NCBI GenBank assembly: GCA_002068375.1
Contig: MVZL01000065.1
Coordinates: forward strand, 1 to 7,009
Source: Tenericutes bacterium ADurb.BinA155
GTDB taxonomy: Bacteria; Bacillota_I; Bacilli_A; RFN20; CAG-826
Length of the DNA stretch: 7,009 bases
Reading direction: 5' to 3'
Within the stretch, counting starts at the first letter, position 1. Each line of letters opens with the position of its first letter. A program made the translations under genes and the position numbers. Shown here piece after piece: positions 1-6,899 of this stretch. The notes beneath the pieces are model-generated. The model was not told where the DNA came from. It saw only the letters and a list, made by a program, of their open reading frames with translations, and did no database searches.

Positions 1-63
1 AAAGTGTTTTTCTTCCTTACTGTTTGCGGGTTATATATTAGCCTTTAGGCTAAGCGAAAACAA
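1..63 (-). promoter_or_regulatory. Intergenic edge with possible promoter and ribosome site for the next minus-strand gene
   Basis: On the minus strand this stretch carries TATAAC (five of six matches to TATAAT, at about 31-36) and then AAGGAAG (18-12), which resembles a Shine-Dalgarno sequence. A start codon would lie at or just beyond the left edge. The TTAGCC/GGCTAA inverted repeat would sit in the promoter spacer. The -35 candidate TTCGCT is poor. Confidence 0.3.
38..53 (-). other. Inverted repeat downstream of the minus-strand operon (weak terminator or operator)
   Basis: TTAGCC (38-43) and GGCTAA (48-53) form a 6-base stem around TTTA, 11 bases beyond the TAG stop of the last operon gene. 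Read on the minus strand it is followed by TATATAACC rather than a U run, so termination would be weak. It could instead be an operator in the control region of the next minus-strand gene. Confidence 0.35.
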
Positions 64-2091
64 CTAGTTTTTCTTCCCTTCTTTCGGCTTAAGGCCCTTT
101 TCGTGGAGCCGATCGATGATCTCCTTCACGAAGTCATCGAGGCAGGTGAGGACCCCAAACTTTTCGTCGGCGATGGTCACACCGTATTTTTTCTCGAGCT
201 CTTGGACCATTTCGATGTAGCTCATGGAATCGCCGCCCAGGTCGTTGATCCAGTGGGCTTGCCCATCGATCTTGAACTCCGGCAGCACGAGGATTTTCGC
301 AAAGAGAGAAGCGATTTCCTTCGAATATTTGGCCACTTCTTCGGGGTCATAGCCTTCAAAGGTCGCCTGTTTCTTCTTCGCTTCGAAGTCGACGAAGTCG
401 GGGCTGCCTTGCTCAAGCCCTTCCTTAATCACGAAGCGCTTCACCTTCATGTTGTTCGCCATCGGAAGGGGACGCTTATCGACATAGACCTTCTGAACTT
501 TCTTTTCGTTAGGGAGGCTCGCGTTGATCGAATCGATGTCTTTCTTGATTTGCTTTAAGGCATCCGCGTCCACGCTATTATCGACTTCAAGGACGAGGAC
601 GACGGTCTCGGCGGGTTCGCCTTTTGGCTTCACGCCAAGGACCACGCAGTTATTCACGTGCTTGACGTCATGGAAATAGAATTCGATCTCGTCGGGGTAG
701 ACGTTCTCGCCATTGGCGAGAATAATCGTGTCCTTCAAGCGGCCCTTAATGTAGTAATAACCTTGCTCATCGCACGAAGCGATATCGCCGGTTTTGTAGT
801 AGCCATCGATTAATTTAGAACGAGTCAAGACCCCGCCGACGAACTCGCGTTCATGGGTGATCGGGGACTTCACGTAAAGCTCGCCGGTTCCATCGCCTTG
901 GTCATTAACGAGGGGAACGATCTTATATTCGACCCCAAATAAGGGTTTGCCGATGGAACCTTTGAGCCGCTGCTCGACTTCGGGGGAAAGTTCGACCGAA
1001 GTGACGCCGATCTCGGTCATGCCATAGCCGTTATATAAGGGGTAGCCTAAACCGTTGATGAGGTTGAGGGTCTTGCTGGAAAGATAGCCGCCGCCCGAAA
1101 TGCAGTATTCGATTTGGGCGCCTAAGACCTTGCGTTGGAACAAAGATTTGATGAATCCATTCGCGGCGAAACCGGCTTCTTTCTTCGAGATCTTGTGGGT
1201 GTTATAGGCGATCATCTTCTCAAAGTAGGCCGCTTTCTTCCCGCCCATCATGCTGGCCTTGCGGGCCACCATTTGAGCGATGCTGTCCCAGAAAAGCGGG
1301 ACGGCGTAGAGGTGGGTGACCTTGCCTTTATGGACCGCGGTCATGATGTCGCTCGTGGACATCGAAGTCGGGAAGACGATGGCTTTGCCATAAAAGGTGT
1401 ACCAAAGGAAGACCGCGACGAAGCCGAAGATGTGGTGGAACGGGATCATCGCGAGGATGTTCGTGGTCCCCGGATGGAGAATATCGGGGGTGATGTCGCA
1501 CATATTTTGCGAAGAAAGGATCTGGCTGCAGAGGTTCTTGCCGTTATAGACCATCATCTTGGCATCGCCCGTCGTGCCCGAAGAGCAGAAGATCACGTGA
1601 TCGGCCCAATCGGGCGAGAAACTATAGTCGGCCTGCTGAGACGAGACGTCGTTCACCCGGAAAGAAGGGACGCTGAAGGTCTCTTCGTCGTTGGTGATGA
1701 TCGCTTTGGCTTTCGCTTGGGCGATCAGGTTTTCGGCATTCGCTTTCGGAAGTTTGGCATCGATGAGGAGGGGGGTGTGCCCATTCATCAGGATCGCCCA
1801 GAAAAGAAGCGGCCACTTCGGCCCATTCTTGAGTTTTAGGGCGACGACGGTCCCGCCGGGAATCCCGGATAGGGCGCTCGAAAGTTTGCTCGCCATCACG
1901 AAGGCTTGCGATTTATATTCGCTATAGGAGAGGCTGATCTTGCGGTTGCTCTCATCAAAATAGACCAAAGCCGGTTTCCGCGGATTTCGATCCATCGAGA
2001 GTTGGAAGATGTCGCGGAGGGTGAGGCTCGTGGACAATAGCTTTCGGTCGGACTGGACAAAGGCTCGAATTTTCTGCTCTTTTGTGGCCAT
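64..2091 (-). CDS. Acyl-adenylating enzyme (AMP-binding, acyl-CoA/acyl-ACP synthetase-like) with fused C-terminal acyl carrier domain
   Basis: This cytoplasmic ANL-superfamily enzyme probably activates a carboxylic acid as an acyl-adenylate and loads it onto its own phosphopantetheine arm. The large N-terminal adenylation domain (about residues 20-480) has the P-loop SSGTTGDAK (170-178), PFHHIFGF (217-224), YNGYGMTE (353-360) and YKTGD (432-436). The hinge follows at GRLKDTIILANGENVYPDEI (450-469). The mobile C-terminal subdomain carries the likely catalytic lysine K549 in PMANNMKVKR. A carrier domain spans about 585-665, with NDLGGDSMS and attachment serine S622. The PFHH.FG motif is typical of fatty-acyl and related synthetases, and no amino-acid A-domain signature, condensation or thioesterase domain is visible, so a fatty or other aliphatic acid is more likely than an amino acid. 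The gene is last of three, 3 bases after cysE. An AAGGAG ribosome site lies 11 bases before the ATG. It ends in TAG. The domain assignment is secure; substrate and final acceptor are unknown. Confidence 0.9.
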   Translation of the reverse strand: MATKEQKIRAFVQSDRKLLSTSLTLRDIFQLSMDRNPRKPALVYFDESNRKISLSYSEYKSQAFVMASKLSSALSGIPGGTVVALKLKNGPKWPLLFWAILMNGHTPLLIDAKLPKANAENLIAQAKAKAIITNDEETFSVPSFRVNDVSSQQADYSFSPDWADHVIFCSSGTTGDAKMMVYNGKNLCSQILSSQNMCDITPDILHPGTTNILAMIPFHHIFGFVAVFLWYTFYGKAIVFPTSMSTSDIMTAVHKGKVTHLYAVPLFWDSIAQMVARKASMMGGKKAAYFEKMIAYNTHKISKKEAGFAANGFIKSLFQRKVLGAQIEYCISGGGYLSSKTLNLINGLGYPLYNGYGMTEIGVTSVELSPEVEQRLKGSIGKPLFGVEYKIVPLVNDQGDGTGELYVKSPITHEREFVGGVLTRSKLIDGYYKTGDIASCDEQGYYYIKGRLKDTIILANGENVYPDEIEFYFHDVKHVNNCVVLGVKPKGEPAETVVLVLEVDNSVDADALKQIKKDIDSINASLPNEKKVQKVYVDKRPLPMANNMKVKRFVIKEGLEQGSPDFVDFEAKKKQATFEGYDPEEVAKYSKEIASLFAKILVLPEFKIDGQAHWINDLGGDSMSYIEMVQELEKKYGVTIADEKFGVLTCLDDFVKEIIDRLHEKGLKPKEGKKN

Positions 2092-2094
2092 AGA

Positions 2095-2637
2095 TTAATG
2101 GGCTCCTTTTTGATCTTTTTTCGAAAAAACGTGAACGTCTTCGTCAAAGACAATCGCATCGGCGGGGACATCCTTCCGAACGACCGCATTCGCGGCGATC
2201 CGGGCGTTGTCCCCAATGACGATCGGGCCAAGAAGAATCGCGCCGGCACCCACCATCACGTTATTGCCTAAAGTCGGATGGCGCTTAACCTTTTGATCGG
2301 AAGTGCCGCCTAAAGTGACGCCATGGTAGAGGGTGCAACCATCGCCGATTTCGGCGGTTTCCCCAATTACGACGCCGGAGCCATGATCGATGAAAAGATT
2401 CCGGCCGATTTTCGCGGCGGGATGGATTTCGATCCCGGTTGTTTTCCGGGCGTGGTGCATGATCATCTCCGCCAAAAACTTAAAATGGATCCCCCAAAGG
2501 AAATGGGAGAGATGGTACCACCGAAGCGCGATCACGCTCGGGTAGAGCCAAAAGATCGACCATTTGCTGCGGGAGGCAGGGTCGCGGCGCTGGATTGAAG
2601 CGAGATAGCCTTCGTTTTTGCTTGTTTTATTTTCCAT
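2095..2637 (-). CDS. cysE: Serine O-acetyltransferase (short, EpsC/Gram-positive-like class)
   Basis: The enzyme transfers acetyl from acetyl-CoA to L-serine, giving O-acetylserine, the committed step of cysteine synthesis. At 180 residues it is the short form, lacking most of the N-terminal helical domain of the roughly 270-residue enterobacterial enzyme. RRDPASRS (17-24) is the usual entry motif. From about residue 68 a left-handed beta-helix of hexapeptide repeats begins: IEIHPAAKIG (69-78), IDHGSGVVIGETAEIG (83-98), HGVTLGGT (105-112) and KRHPTLGNNV (118-127). H85 matches the catalytic histidine (H158 in E. coli) and R119-H120 the substrate-binding pair. The E. coli D143 position holds E70, which I recall as normal in the short class. 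The C-terminal end is unusual: the common VVGVPA-type segment is replaced by AIVFDEDVHVFSKK and the protein ends in His. It overlaps the upstream cysteine synthase by 11 bases, which suggests translational coupling. Confidence 0.95.
   Translation of the reverse strand: MENKTSKNEGYLASIQRRDPASRSKWSIFWLYPSVIALRWYHLSHFLWGIHFKFLAEMIMHHARKTTGIEIHPAAKIGRNLFIDHGSGVVIGETAEIGDGCTLYHGVTLGGTSDQKVKRHPTLGNNVMVGAGAILLGPIVIGDNARIAANAVVRKDVPADAIVFDEDVHVFSKKDQKGAH
2103..2108 (-). promoter_or_regulatory. Ribosome binding site of the acyl-adenylating enzyme gene
   Basis: AAGGAG on the minus strand lies 11 bases before the ATG at 2091, within the last codons of cysE. It is the clearest Shine-Dalgarno sequence in the window at an acceptable spacing, and it supports the chosen start. 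Confidence 0.6.
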
Positions 2638-3544
2638 AAATTCCTAAGGACATGTATTTGATGCCGCCATCGGGGAAGACCGTAACGAGATTGCCGAGGT
2701 TAGGATGGCTTTTCGCATAAGCTTCCGCCCCCAAGAGGTTGGCCGCCCCGGAGATTCCAACGAAGATGCCAATCTTGGCGAGCACGTTAGCTTTGGCAAC
2801 GGCTTCATCGCTTTTGACCCGAAGATAAGTATTGACGAGATCGGCCTTTAGAAGCGGGGGATAGAAGTTCGCCCCGATTCCTTGGATTTTGTGGGGGCCG
2901 GGCTTTCCACCATCGAGAACCGGCGATTCGTCCGGCTCAATCGCGACCAATTGGACCTTGGGGTCCTTTTCTTTTAAATAGGTGCCGATCCCCATGAGGG
3001 TCCCGGCGGTGCCCACCCCGGCTAAAAAGGCGGAAACATGGCCATTTAAAGCTTCATAAATCTCGGGCCCGGTCGTCTTATAATGGGCCTTCACGTTACT
3101 CTTATTCTCGAACTGATTGGCGAAAAGATAGCCCTCGGTTTTGGCGAGCGCGGCCGCCTTCTTTTCGGCGCCGTCCATTCCCTCTTTTGCCGGGGTGAGG
3201 ATCAGGGAAGCCCCATAGGCTTTCATCAGGTCCTGCCGCTCTTTCGACATATTTTCAGGCATCACAATCACCAAGGGGATTTGCTTAGCCGCGCAAATGA
3301 AGGCGAGGCCGATCCCCGTGTTCCCCGAGGTGCCTTCGACAATGCCTTTTTTGCCTTTTAAGGCGTTGGAGTCTTCAAAATCTTCGACCATCTGGGCTGC
3401 GACCCGGTCTTTGATTGAGCCGCCCGGATTTTGGCCTTCGAGTTTCGCGTAGATTTTATTGCCAGCGATTTCTTCGACGAGAAGTAACGGGGTATTTCCA
3501 ATCGCTTCCGCGATGGACGATAGAGGCTTTTTTGGTTTATCCAT
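2627..3544 (-). CDS. cysK: Cysteine synthase (O-acetylserine sulfhydrylase; PLP enzyme, possibly CysM type)
   Basis: This fold-type II PLP enzyme replaces the acetyl group of O-acetylserine with sulfide to form cysteine, using the product of the next gene. IGNTPL (15-20) opens the fold. K45 in NPGGSIKDR (39-47) is the PLP Schiff-base lysine. GTSGNTG (71-77) is the substrate loop, GVGTAGT (176-182) the phosphate-binding loop and GPHKIQGIGA (216-225) the family active-site segment. At 305 residues it has normal length. The C-terminal motif reads PDGGIKYMS (291-299) where CysK usually has PDSGERYLS, so the serine that contacts the PLP ring nitrogen is Gly293. As I recall, CysM-type proteins also lack serine there, so CysM or an O-phosphoserine-using variant is possible. 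It is the first gene of the minus-strand operon. There is no Shine-Dalgarno sequence before the ATG, and a candidate -10 box sits only 10 bases upstream. Confidence 0.94.
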   Translation of the reverse strand: MDKPKKPLSSIAEAIGNTPLLLVEEIAGNKIYAKLEGQNPGGSIKDRVAAQMVEDFEDSNALKGKKGIVEGTSGNTGIGLAFICAAKQIPLVIVMPENMSKERQDLMKAYGASLILTPAKEGMDGAEKKAAALAKTEGYLFANQFENKSNVKAHYKTTGPEIYEALNGHVSAFLAGVGTAGTLMGIGTYLKEKDPKVQLVAIEPDESPVLDGGKPGPHKIQGIGANFYPPLLKADLVNTYLRVKSDEAVAKANVLAKIGIFVGISGAANLLGAEAYAKSHPNLGNLVTVFPDGGIKYMSLGIYGK

Positions 3545-3550
3545 AACGGC

Positions 3551-3556
3551 TATAAT
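3551..3556 (+). promoter_or_regulatory. Candidate -10 box for fmt
   Basis: A perfect TATAAT lies 32 bases before the fmt ATG, predicting a leader of about 25 bases. No good -35 is seen at 16-18 bases upstream, only a T run inside the start of cysK, and there is no TG extension. It overlaps by two bases the candidate -10 of the divergent cysK promoter. Confidence 0.5.
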
Positions 3557-3583
3557 TCTACCGAAGGCATTGCCTTAAGGCAA
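3555..3583 (-). promoter_or_regulatory. Candidate sigma-70-type promoter of the cysK-cysE-synthetase operon
   Basis: Read on the minus strand, TTGCCT (3583-3578, four of six matches to TTGACA) and TAGAAT (3560-3555, five of six) are separated by exactly 17 bases. Transcription would start only about 4 bases before the cysK ATG, giving an almost leaderless message. That would agree with the missing Shine-Dalgarno sequence. There is no room for a T-box or other riboswitch leader. Confidence 0.5.
3570..3583. promoter_or_regulatory. 14-base perfect palindrome, operator-like
   Basis: TTGCCTTAAGGCAA is its own reverse complement. It covers the candidate cysK -35 box and lies in the fmt leader. A further AAGGCA at 3564-3569 makes an overlapping inverted pair with TGCCTT (3571-3576). 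A transcription factor bound here would block the cysK promoter. The regulator is unknown, and the sequence does not resemble the CymR box as I remember it. Confidence 0.45.
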
Positions 3584-3588
3584 ATAAC

Positions 3589-4533
3589 ATGATTTTTGAG
3601 AAAAAAAGCGAACCGCGCATCGTCTATATGGGGACTCCCGAGATTTCGGCCCCGATTTTGGAAGCTTTGGTCACGAACGGCTTTAATGTGGCGGCGCTCA
3701 TCACGAACGAAGACAAAGCGGTGGGCCGAAAAGCGATTTTGGAGCCGACTCCGACCAAAAAAGTCGCGCTCAAGTATGGCATTCCCGTCTATCAACCCCA
3801 TCGGATTCGGCTCGATTACCAATGGCTTTCTGACCTAAAACCCGATGTGATTGTCTGCATGGCCTATGGCCAACTCGTCCCGACCGAAGTCCTTAATATG
3901 CCGAAATACGGTTGCATCAATCTCCATGGTTCTTTGCTCCCGAAGCTTCGGGGAGCCGCCCCGATCCAGCGGGCGATCATGGAAGGGGATCGCCTCAGCG
4001 GCGTCACCTTGATGCAAATGGTCGATAAGATGGACGCGGGCCTCATGTACGATAAAGTCGAAGTCACGATCGATCCTCAGGATAACTACACCAAACTCGC
4101 CCAAAAGATCTCCGATGCGGGCAAAGCCCTGATCCTGAAAGATCTCATGCCTTATTTAAATGGCGAACTGCCGGGCGTCCCCCAAGACGAATCCGCGGTC
4201 ACGATCGCCCATATCATCAAACCCGAAAACGAAAAGATCCCCCTCGATTTATCCGCCCAGGATTTGGTGAACTATGTCCGGGGCCTTTCGGAGACGCCCG
4301 GCGCCTATTTGATGCTGGGAAATCTGAAACTCAAAATCTATGGAGCCCATCTCGTGAACTCCGAAGTAAAATCCCCGATCGGCCAAATCGTTTTAGCCGA
4401 TAAAACCTTAGTTTTCCAAGCCAAAGACGGCCAAGTCCAAATCGACGATCTTCAGCTCGAGGGCAAGAAAAAGATGGATGCCCGGAGCTTCCTTAACGGC
4501 GCCCACGGCCTTTTAGGAGAAACGCTCTCCTAA
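3589..4533 (+). CDS. fmt: Methionyl-tRNA formyltransferase
   Basis: The enzyme formylates Met-tRNAfMet with 10-formyltetrahydrofolate, producing the initiator tRNA for bacterial translation. The N-terminal Rossmann-like catalytic domain begins RIVYMGTPEIS (10-20). The signature INLHGSLLPKLRGAAPIQ (110-127) holds catalytic N111 and H113, and D149 lies in VDKMDAG. These sit at a constant offset of 5 from E. coli N106, H108 and D144. The C-terminal tRNA-binding domain is recognisable from about 205, with PENEKIPLDLSA, ETPGAYL (235-241) and KKMDARSFLNG. The length of 314 residues is typical. The chosen ATG leaves nine residues before the conserved strand, which fits the family. Only a weak AAGG lies about 8 bases upstream. 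The usual partners def and rsmB are not next to it; a helicase gene follows after 3 bases. Confidence 0.97.
   Translation: MIFEKKSEPRIVYMGTPEISAPILEALVTNGFNVAALITNEDKAVGRKAILEPTPTKKVALKYGIPVYQPHRIRLDYQWLSDLKPDVIVCMAYGQLVPTEVLNMPKYGCINLHGSLLPKLRGAAPIQRAIMEGDRLSGVTLMQMVDKMDAGLMYDKVEVTIDPQDNYTKLAQKISDAGKALILKDLMPYLNGELPGVPQDESAVTIAHIIKPENEKIPLDLSAQDLVNYVRGLSETPGAYLMLGNLKLKIYGAHLVNSEVKSPIGQIVLADKTLVFQAKDGQVQIDDLQLEGKKKMDARSFLNGAHGLLGETLS
4513..4533 (+). other. Perfect hairpin over the fmt stop codon, upstream of the helicase start
   Basis: TTAGGAGA (4513-4520) pairs completely with TCTCCTAA (4526-4533) around the 5-base loop AACGC. The fmt TAA is the last three bases of the 3' arm. No U tract follows, so it is not a standard terminator. 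The only AGGAG near the helicase start (4515-4519) is inside the 5' arm, 17 bases before the ATG. The hairpin could therefore tune coupled translation. Confidence 0.5.
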
Positions 4534-4536
4534 GCT

Positions 4537-6897
4537 ATGGCCGATCAACCCTACCTTTCTTTAAGCGTTCACCAGTTGGTGGATTTTTTGCTGCGGCAGG
4601 GCGATATCGATGATCGGGTCTTCAATAGCGACACGATGCAGGCCGGAACCCAAATCCACGCGAGCTTTCAAAAGAAGCAAGACGATTCTTATCTTTCCGA
4701 GTATTACCTTTTAGAAACCTTCGCCCGGGCGAAAGGGACAATCAAACTCGATGGCCGGGCCGATGGCATCGTCCTCGGCGGGGCCTATCCGATCGTCGAT
4801 GAAATCAAATCGACGGTGGAACCGCTCGAGAAATTCTTTGCGGAGCAAGGGGAGTGGCATCTCGGCCAAGCCGAATGCTACGCCTTAATGTACCTTCACC
4901 AGGAAAAGCTCGATAAAATCGGAGTCCGCCTGACCTATCTCTCGCAAAAAGACGAAGGAAAACTGGTGAAGGAATTCACCTATACCGCGAAAGAGATCGA
5001 AACCAAAGTGTATGGCTACCTCGATGCGTATTTGGACTTTCTGCAGCTTCAATTCGAGCACGAATCCGCCCGGGATTCGAGCGTGAAGTCGCTCCCCTTC
5101 CCATTCGCGAATTTCCGGCCGGGCCAAAGAGAACTCGCCAAATATGCTTATGGCATCGCGAAAAACGGCGGTTATCTTTTCGCCGAAGCTCCGACGGGCA
5201 TTGGCAAAACGATGTCGACCCTTTATCCTTTTGTGAAAGCCTTTAAGCGGGGCAGCAACGATCGGATCTTTTATCTCACCGCGAAATCGACGGGGGCCGA
5301 AGCGGCCTACCAAGCGGTGGGGGAACTCTACCAAAAAGGTTTCGTCGGCCATGATTCGCTCCTTTTAGCGAAAGATAAGATCTGCTTCACCCCGGGCTCC
5401 GGCTGCAATCCCGACGATTGCCCCTTCGCGAAAGGCTACTACACCAAACTGAAATCGGTGATCCTGGCCGCTTTAAAAAGCGGGAAGCGCTTCGACGAAG
5501 GCTTCATCATCAAGACCTGCCGGAAGAACGCGATGTGCCCCTTTGAGTTCCAGCTCGACTTATCCCTTTATAGCGACATCATCATCTGCGACTACAACTA
5601 TTTCTTCGACCCCTTGGTCCATTTGCAGCGTTATTTCGACCCGGAAATGGCCGACGCATCGCATGATTTGATTTTGGTCGACGAAGCCCACAACTTGGTG
5701 GAACGCGGTCGCGACATGTATAGCGCCACCCTCGATAGCAAGACTCTTTTCTATGCGAAAAGGAAGCTGCGCCGCTACAAACTCACGAGCCTGAAACGGG
5801 CCTTAGGCAAGGTCGAAAAAGCTTTCGCCGCCCTCGGGGCCGATTATCCGGAAGGGGCGAGCGACCTAACGGCCCCGCCGGAAGAGTTCAATAAAGCCCT
5901 CGAATCCTTTATGCGGGCCCATAAGAAGCTCGGGAAGGATGGGGGAACGACCAATTTTGGCGATGATTATAAGGATTTCTTCCTCGAAACCAATAAATAC
6001 CTGAAACTTCTGGAGCTCTATTTCTCGACGAGCAGCCGAATCTATTTGGAGCGGAAGGGCCCCGATGTGAAACTTAAGCTCTATTGCTTAGACCCGAGTA
6101 AATACTTGAAGCAATCCTTTGCTCTCGTGAAGGGAGCGATCATCTTTTCCGCGACCTTATCCCCGATCGATTACTACATGGATGCGATATTGGGGAGCCA
6201 CGACTATCCTTTCTTGCTCCTCCCCTCGCCTTTCCCCAAAGAAAACTTCGACCTCATGCTCGCGCCGAAAGTCTCGGTCCGCTACAAAGACCGGGCCCAA
6301 AGTTACCCGGAAGTAGCCGAGTATCTAAAGCGTTTCGTCGCGGGAAAAATGGGGAACTATTTTCTTTATTTCCCCAGCTATGAATATCTTGAAAACATTC
6401 GGCCGTATCTGACCTTTGAAGGCGCGGATGTTTTGGTGCAAGATCGGGAGATGAAGCAAGAAGAACGCTCGAGCTTCCTCGCCAATTTCGAACTCGCTCC
6501 CCAAAAGACCACGGTCGGGCTTCTCGTTCTCGGCGGGGCCTTCAGCGAAGGGATCGACCTCGTGAGCGACCGTCTGATTGGCGTTGCCCTCATCGGGATT
6601 GGCCTCCCCCAGATCGGTCACGACAACAATCTCATCCGGGATTATCACGAAAAACTCTCGGGGAAAGGCTTTGAATACGCCTACATGGATCCGGGGATGA
6701 ATAAAGTGATGCAGGCGGTGGGCCGGCTGATCCGGAGCGAAACCGACCGCGGGGCCGCCCTTCTCATCGATGACCGTTACCTTCGGGACGAATACCGCGA
6801 CCTCTTTATTCGAATTTGGAGCGATTATGACGTCGTGACTGCCCCGGAAGACGTCGATGCGAATCTCGCCCTCTTCTACAAGAAGAAGCGGAATTAA
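4537..6897 (+). CDS. Cas4-like PD-(D/E)XK nuclease fused to XPD/DinG-family iron-sulfur DNA helicase
   Basis: This is a predicted cytoplasmic ATP-dependent 5'-3' DNA helicase with an attached nuclease, probably for DNA repair or removal of structured intermediates. The N-terminal 180 residues form a RecB/Cas4-type nuclease: GTQIH (H41), GRADG (D76), DEIKS (E89, K91) and QAECY (Q111, Y115). The catalytic set looks complete, but the four-cysteine cluster of Cas4 is absent. The superfamily 2 helicase follows, with Walker A APTGIGKT (218-225), DEAH (382-385), SATLSP (538-543), [10 protein letters not shown] (666-675) and [14 protein letters not shown] (726-739). Between Walker A and DEAH, C283, C290, C295 and C334 (in CPFE) are the likely 4Fe-4S ligands of XPD-type helicases; C328 is an extra cysteine. 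It lacks the DEDD exonuclease of Staphylococcus DinG. I recall similar fusions in Clostridia annotated only as helicases. It starts 3 bases after fmt with no well-spaced ribosome site, suggesting coupled translation. Confidence 0.92.
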   Translation: MADQPYLSLSVHQLVDFLLRQGDIDDRVFNSDTMQAGTQIHASFQKKQDDSYLSEYYLLETFARAKGTIKLDGRADGIVLGGAYPIVDEIKSTVEPLEKFFAEQGEWHLGQAECYALMYLHQEKLDKIGVRLTYLSQKDEGKLVKEFTYTAKEIETKVYGYLDAYLDFLQLQFEHESARDSSVKSLPFPFANFRPGQRELAKYAYGIAKNGGYLFAEAPTGIGKTMSTLYPFVKAFKRGSNDRIFYLTAKSTGAEAAYQAVGELYQKGFVGHDSLLLAKDKICFTPGSGCNPDDCPFAKGYYTKLKSVILAALKSGKRFDEGFIIKTCRKNAMCPFEFQLDLSLYSDIIICDYNYFFDPLVHLQRYFDPEMADASHDLILVDEAHNLVERGRDMYSATLDSKTLFYAKRKLRRYKLTSLKRALGKVEKAFAALGADYPEGASDLTAPPEEFNKALESFMRAHKKLGKDGGTTNFGDDYKDFFLETNKYLKLLELYFSTSSRIYLERKGPDVKLKLYCLDPSKYLKQSFALVKGAIIFSATLSPIDYYMDAILGSHDYPFLLLPSPFPKENFDLMLAPKVSVRYKDRAQSYPEVAEYLKRFVAGKMGNYFLYFPSYEYLENIRPYLTFEGADVLVQDREMKQEERSSFLANFELAPQKTTVGLLVLGGAFSEGIDLVSDRLIGVALIGIGLPQIGHDNNLIRDYHEKLSGKGFEYAYMDPGMNKVMQAVGRLIRSETDRGAALLIDDRYLRDEYRDLFIRIWSDYDVVTAPEDVDANLALFYKKKRN

Positions 6898-6899
6898 GG

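Noticed and set aside
103..558. A 151-codon plus-strand open frame opposite the carrier domain
   Set aside because: It is antisense to the conserved carrier-domain coding region, has no upstream ribosome site, and has no recognisable motif.
1135..1839. A 234-codon open frame on the plus strand opposite the acyl-adenylating enzyme gene
   Set aside because: It lies entirely antisense to a gene with clear family motifs, its translation is rich in D, R, H and G with no recognisable domain, and it is explained by the codon bias of the real gene.
2116..2129. TTTTTTCGAAAAAA, a 14-base A/T palindrome near the end of cysE
   Set aside because: It is accounted for by codons for Val-Phe-Ser-Lys-Lys, lies inside an operon before the next gene, and lacks a GC stem, so it is not a credible terminator.
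2638..2645. AGGAA before the cysE ATG as a Shine-Dalgarno site
   Set aside because: The spacing to the ATG is only about 3-4 bases, too short for a convincing site; coupling with the overlapping upstream gene is more likely.
3550..3822. A minus-strand open frame overlapping the start of fmt and the intergenic region
   Set aside because: It is antisense to the conserved fmt Rossmann domain and would run through the divergent promoter region; nothing supports it.
4537..5076. A CRISPR-associated Cas4 gene
   Set aside because: The nuclease domain resembles Cas4 but is fused to a helicase, lacks the Cas4 cysteine cluster, and no repeats or other cas genes are in the window.
4885..5352. A 155-codon minus-strand open frame within the helicase gene
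   Set aside because: It mirrors the coding strand over the nuclease and Walker A regions and has no family features.
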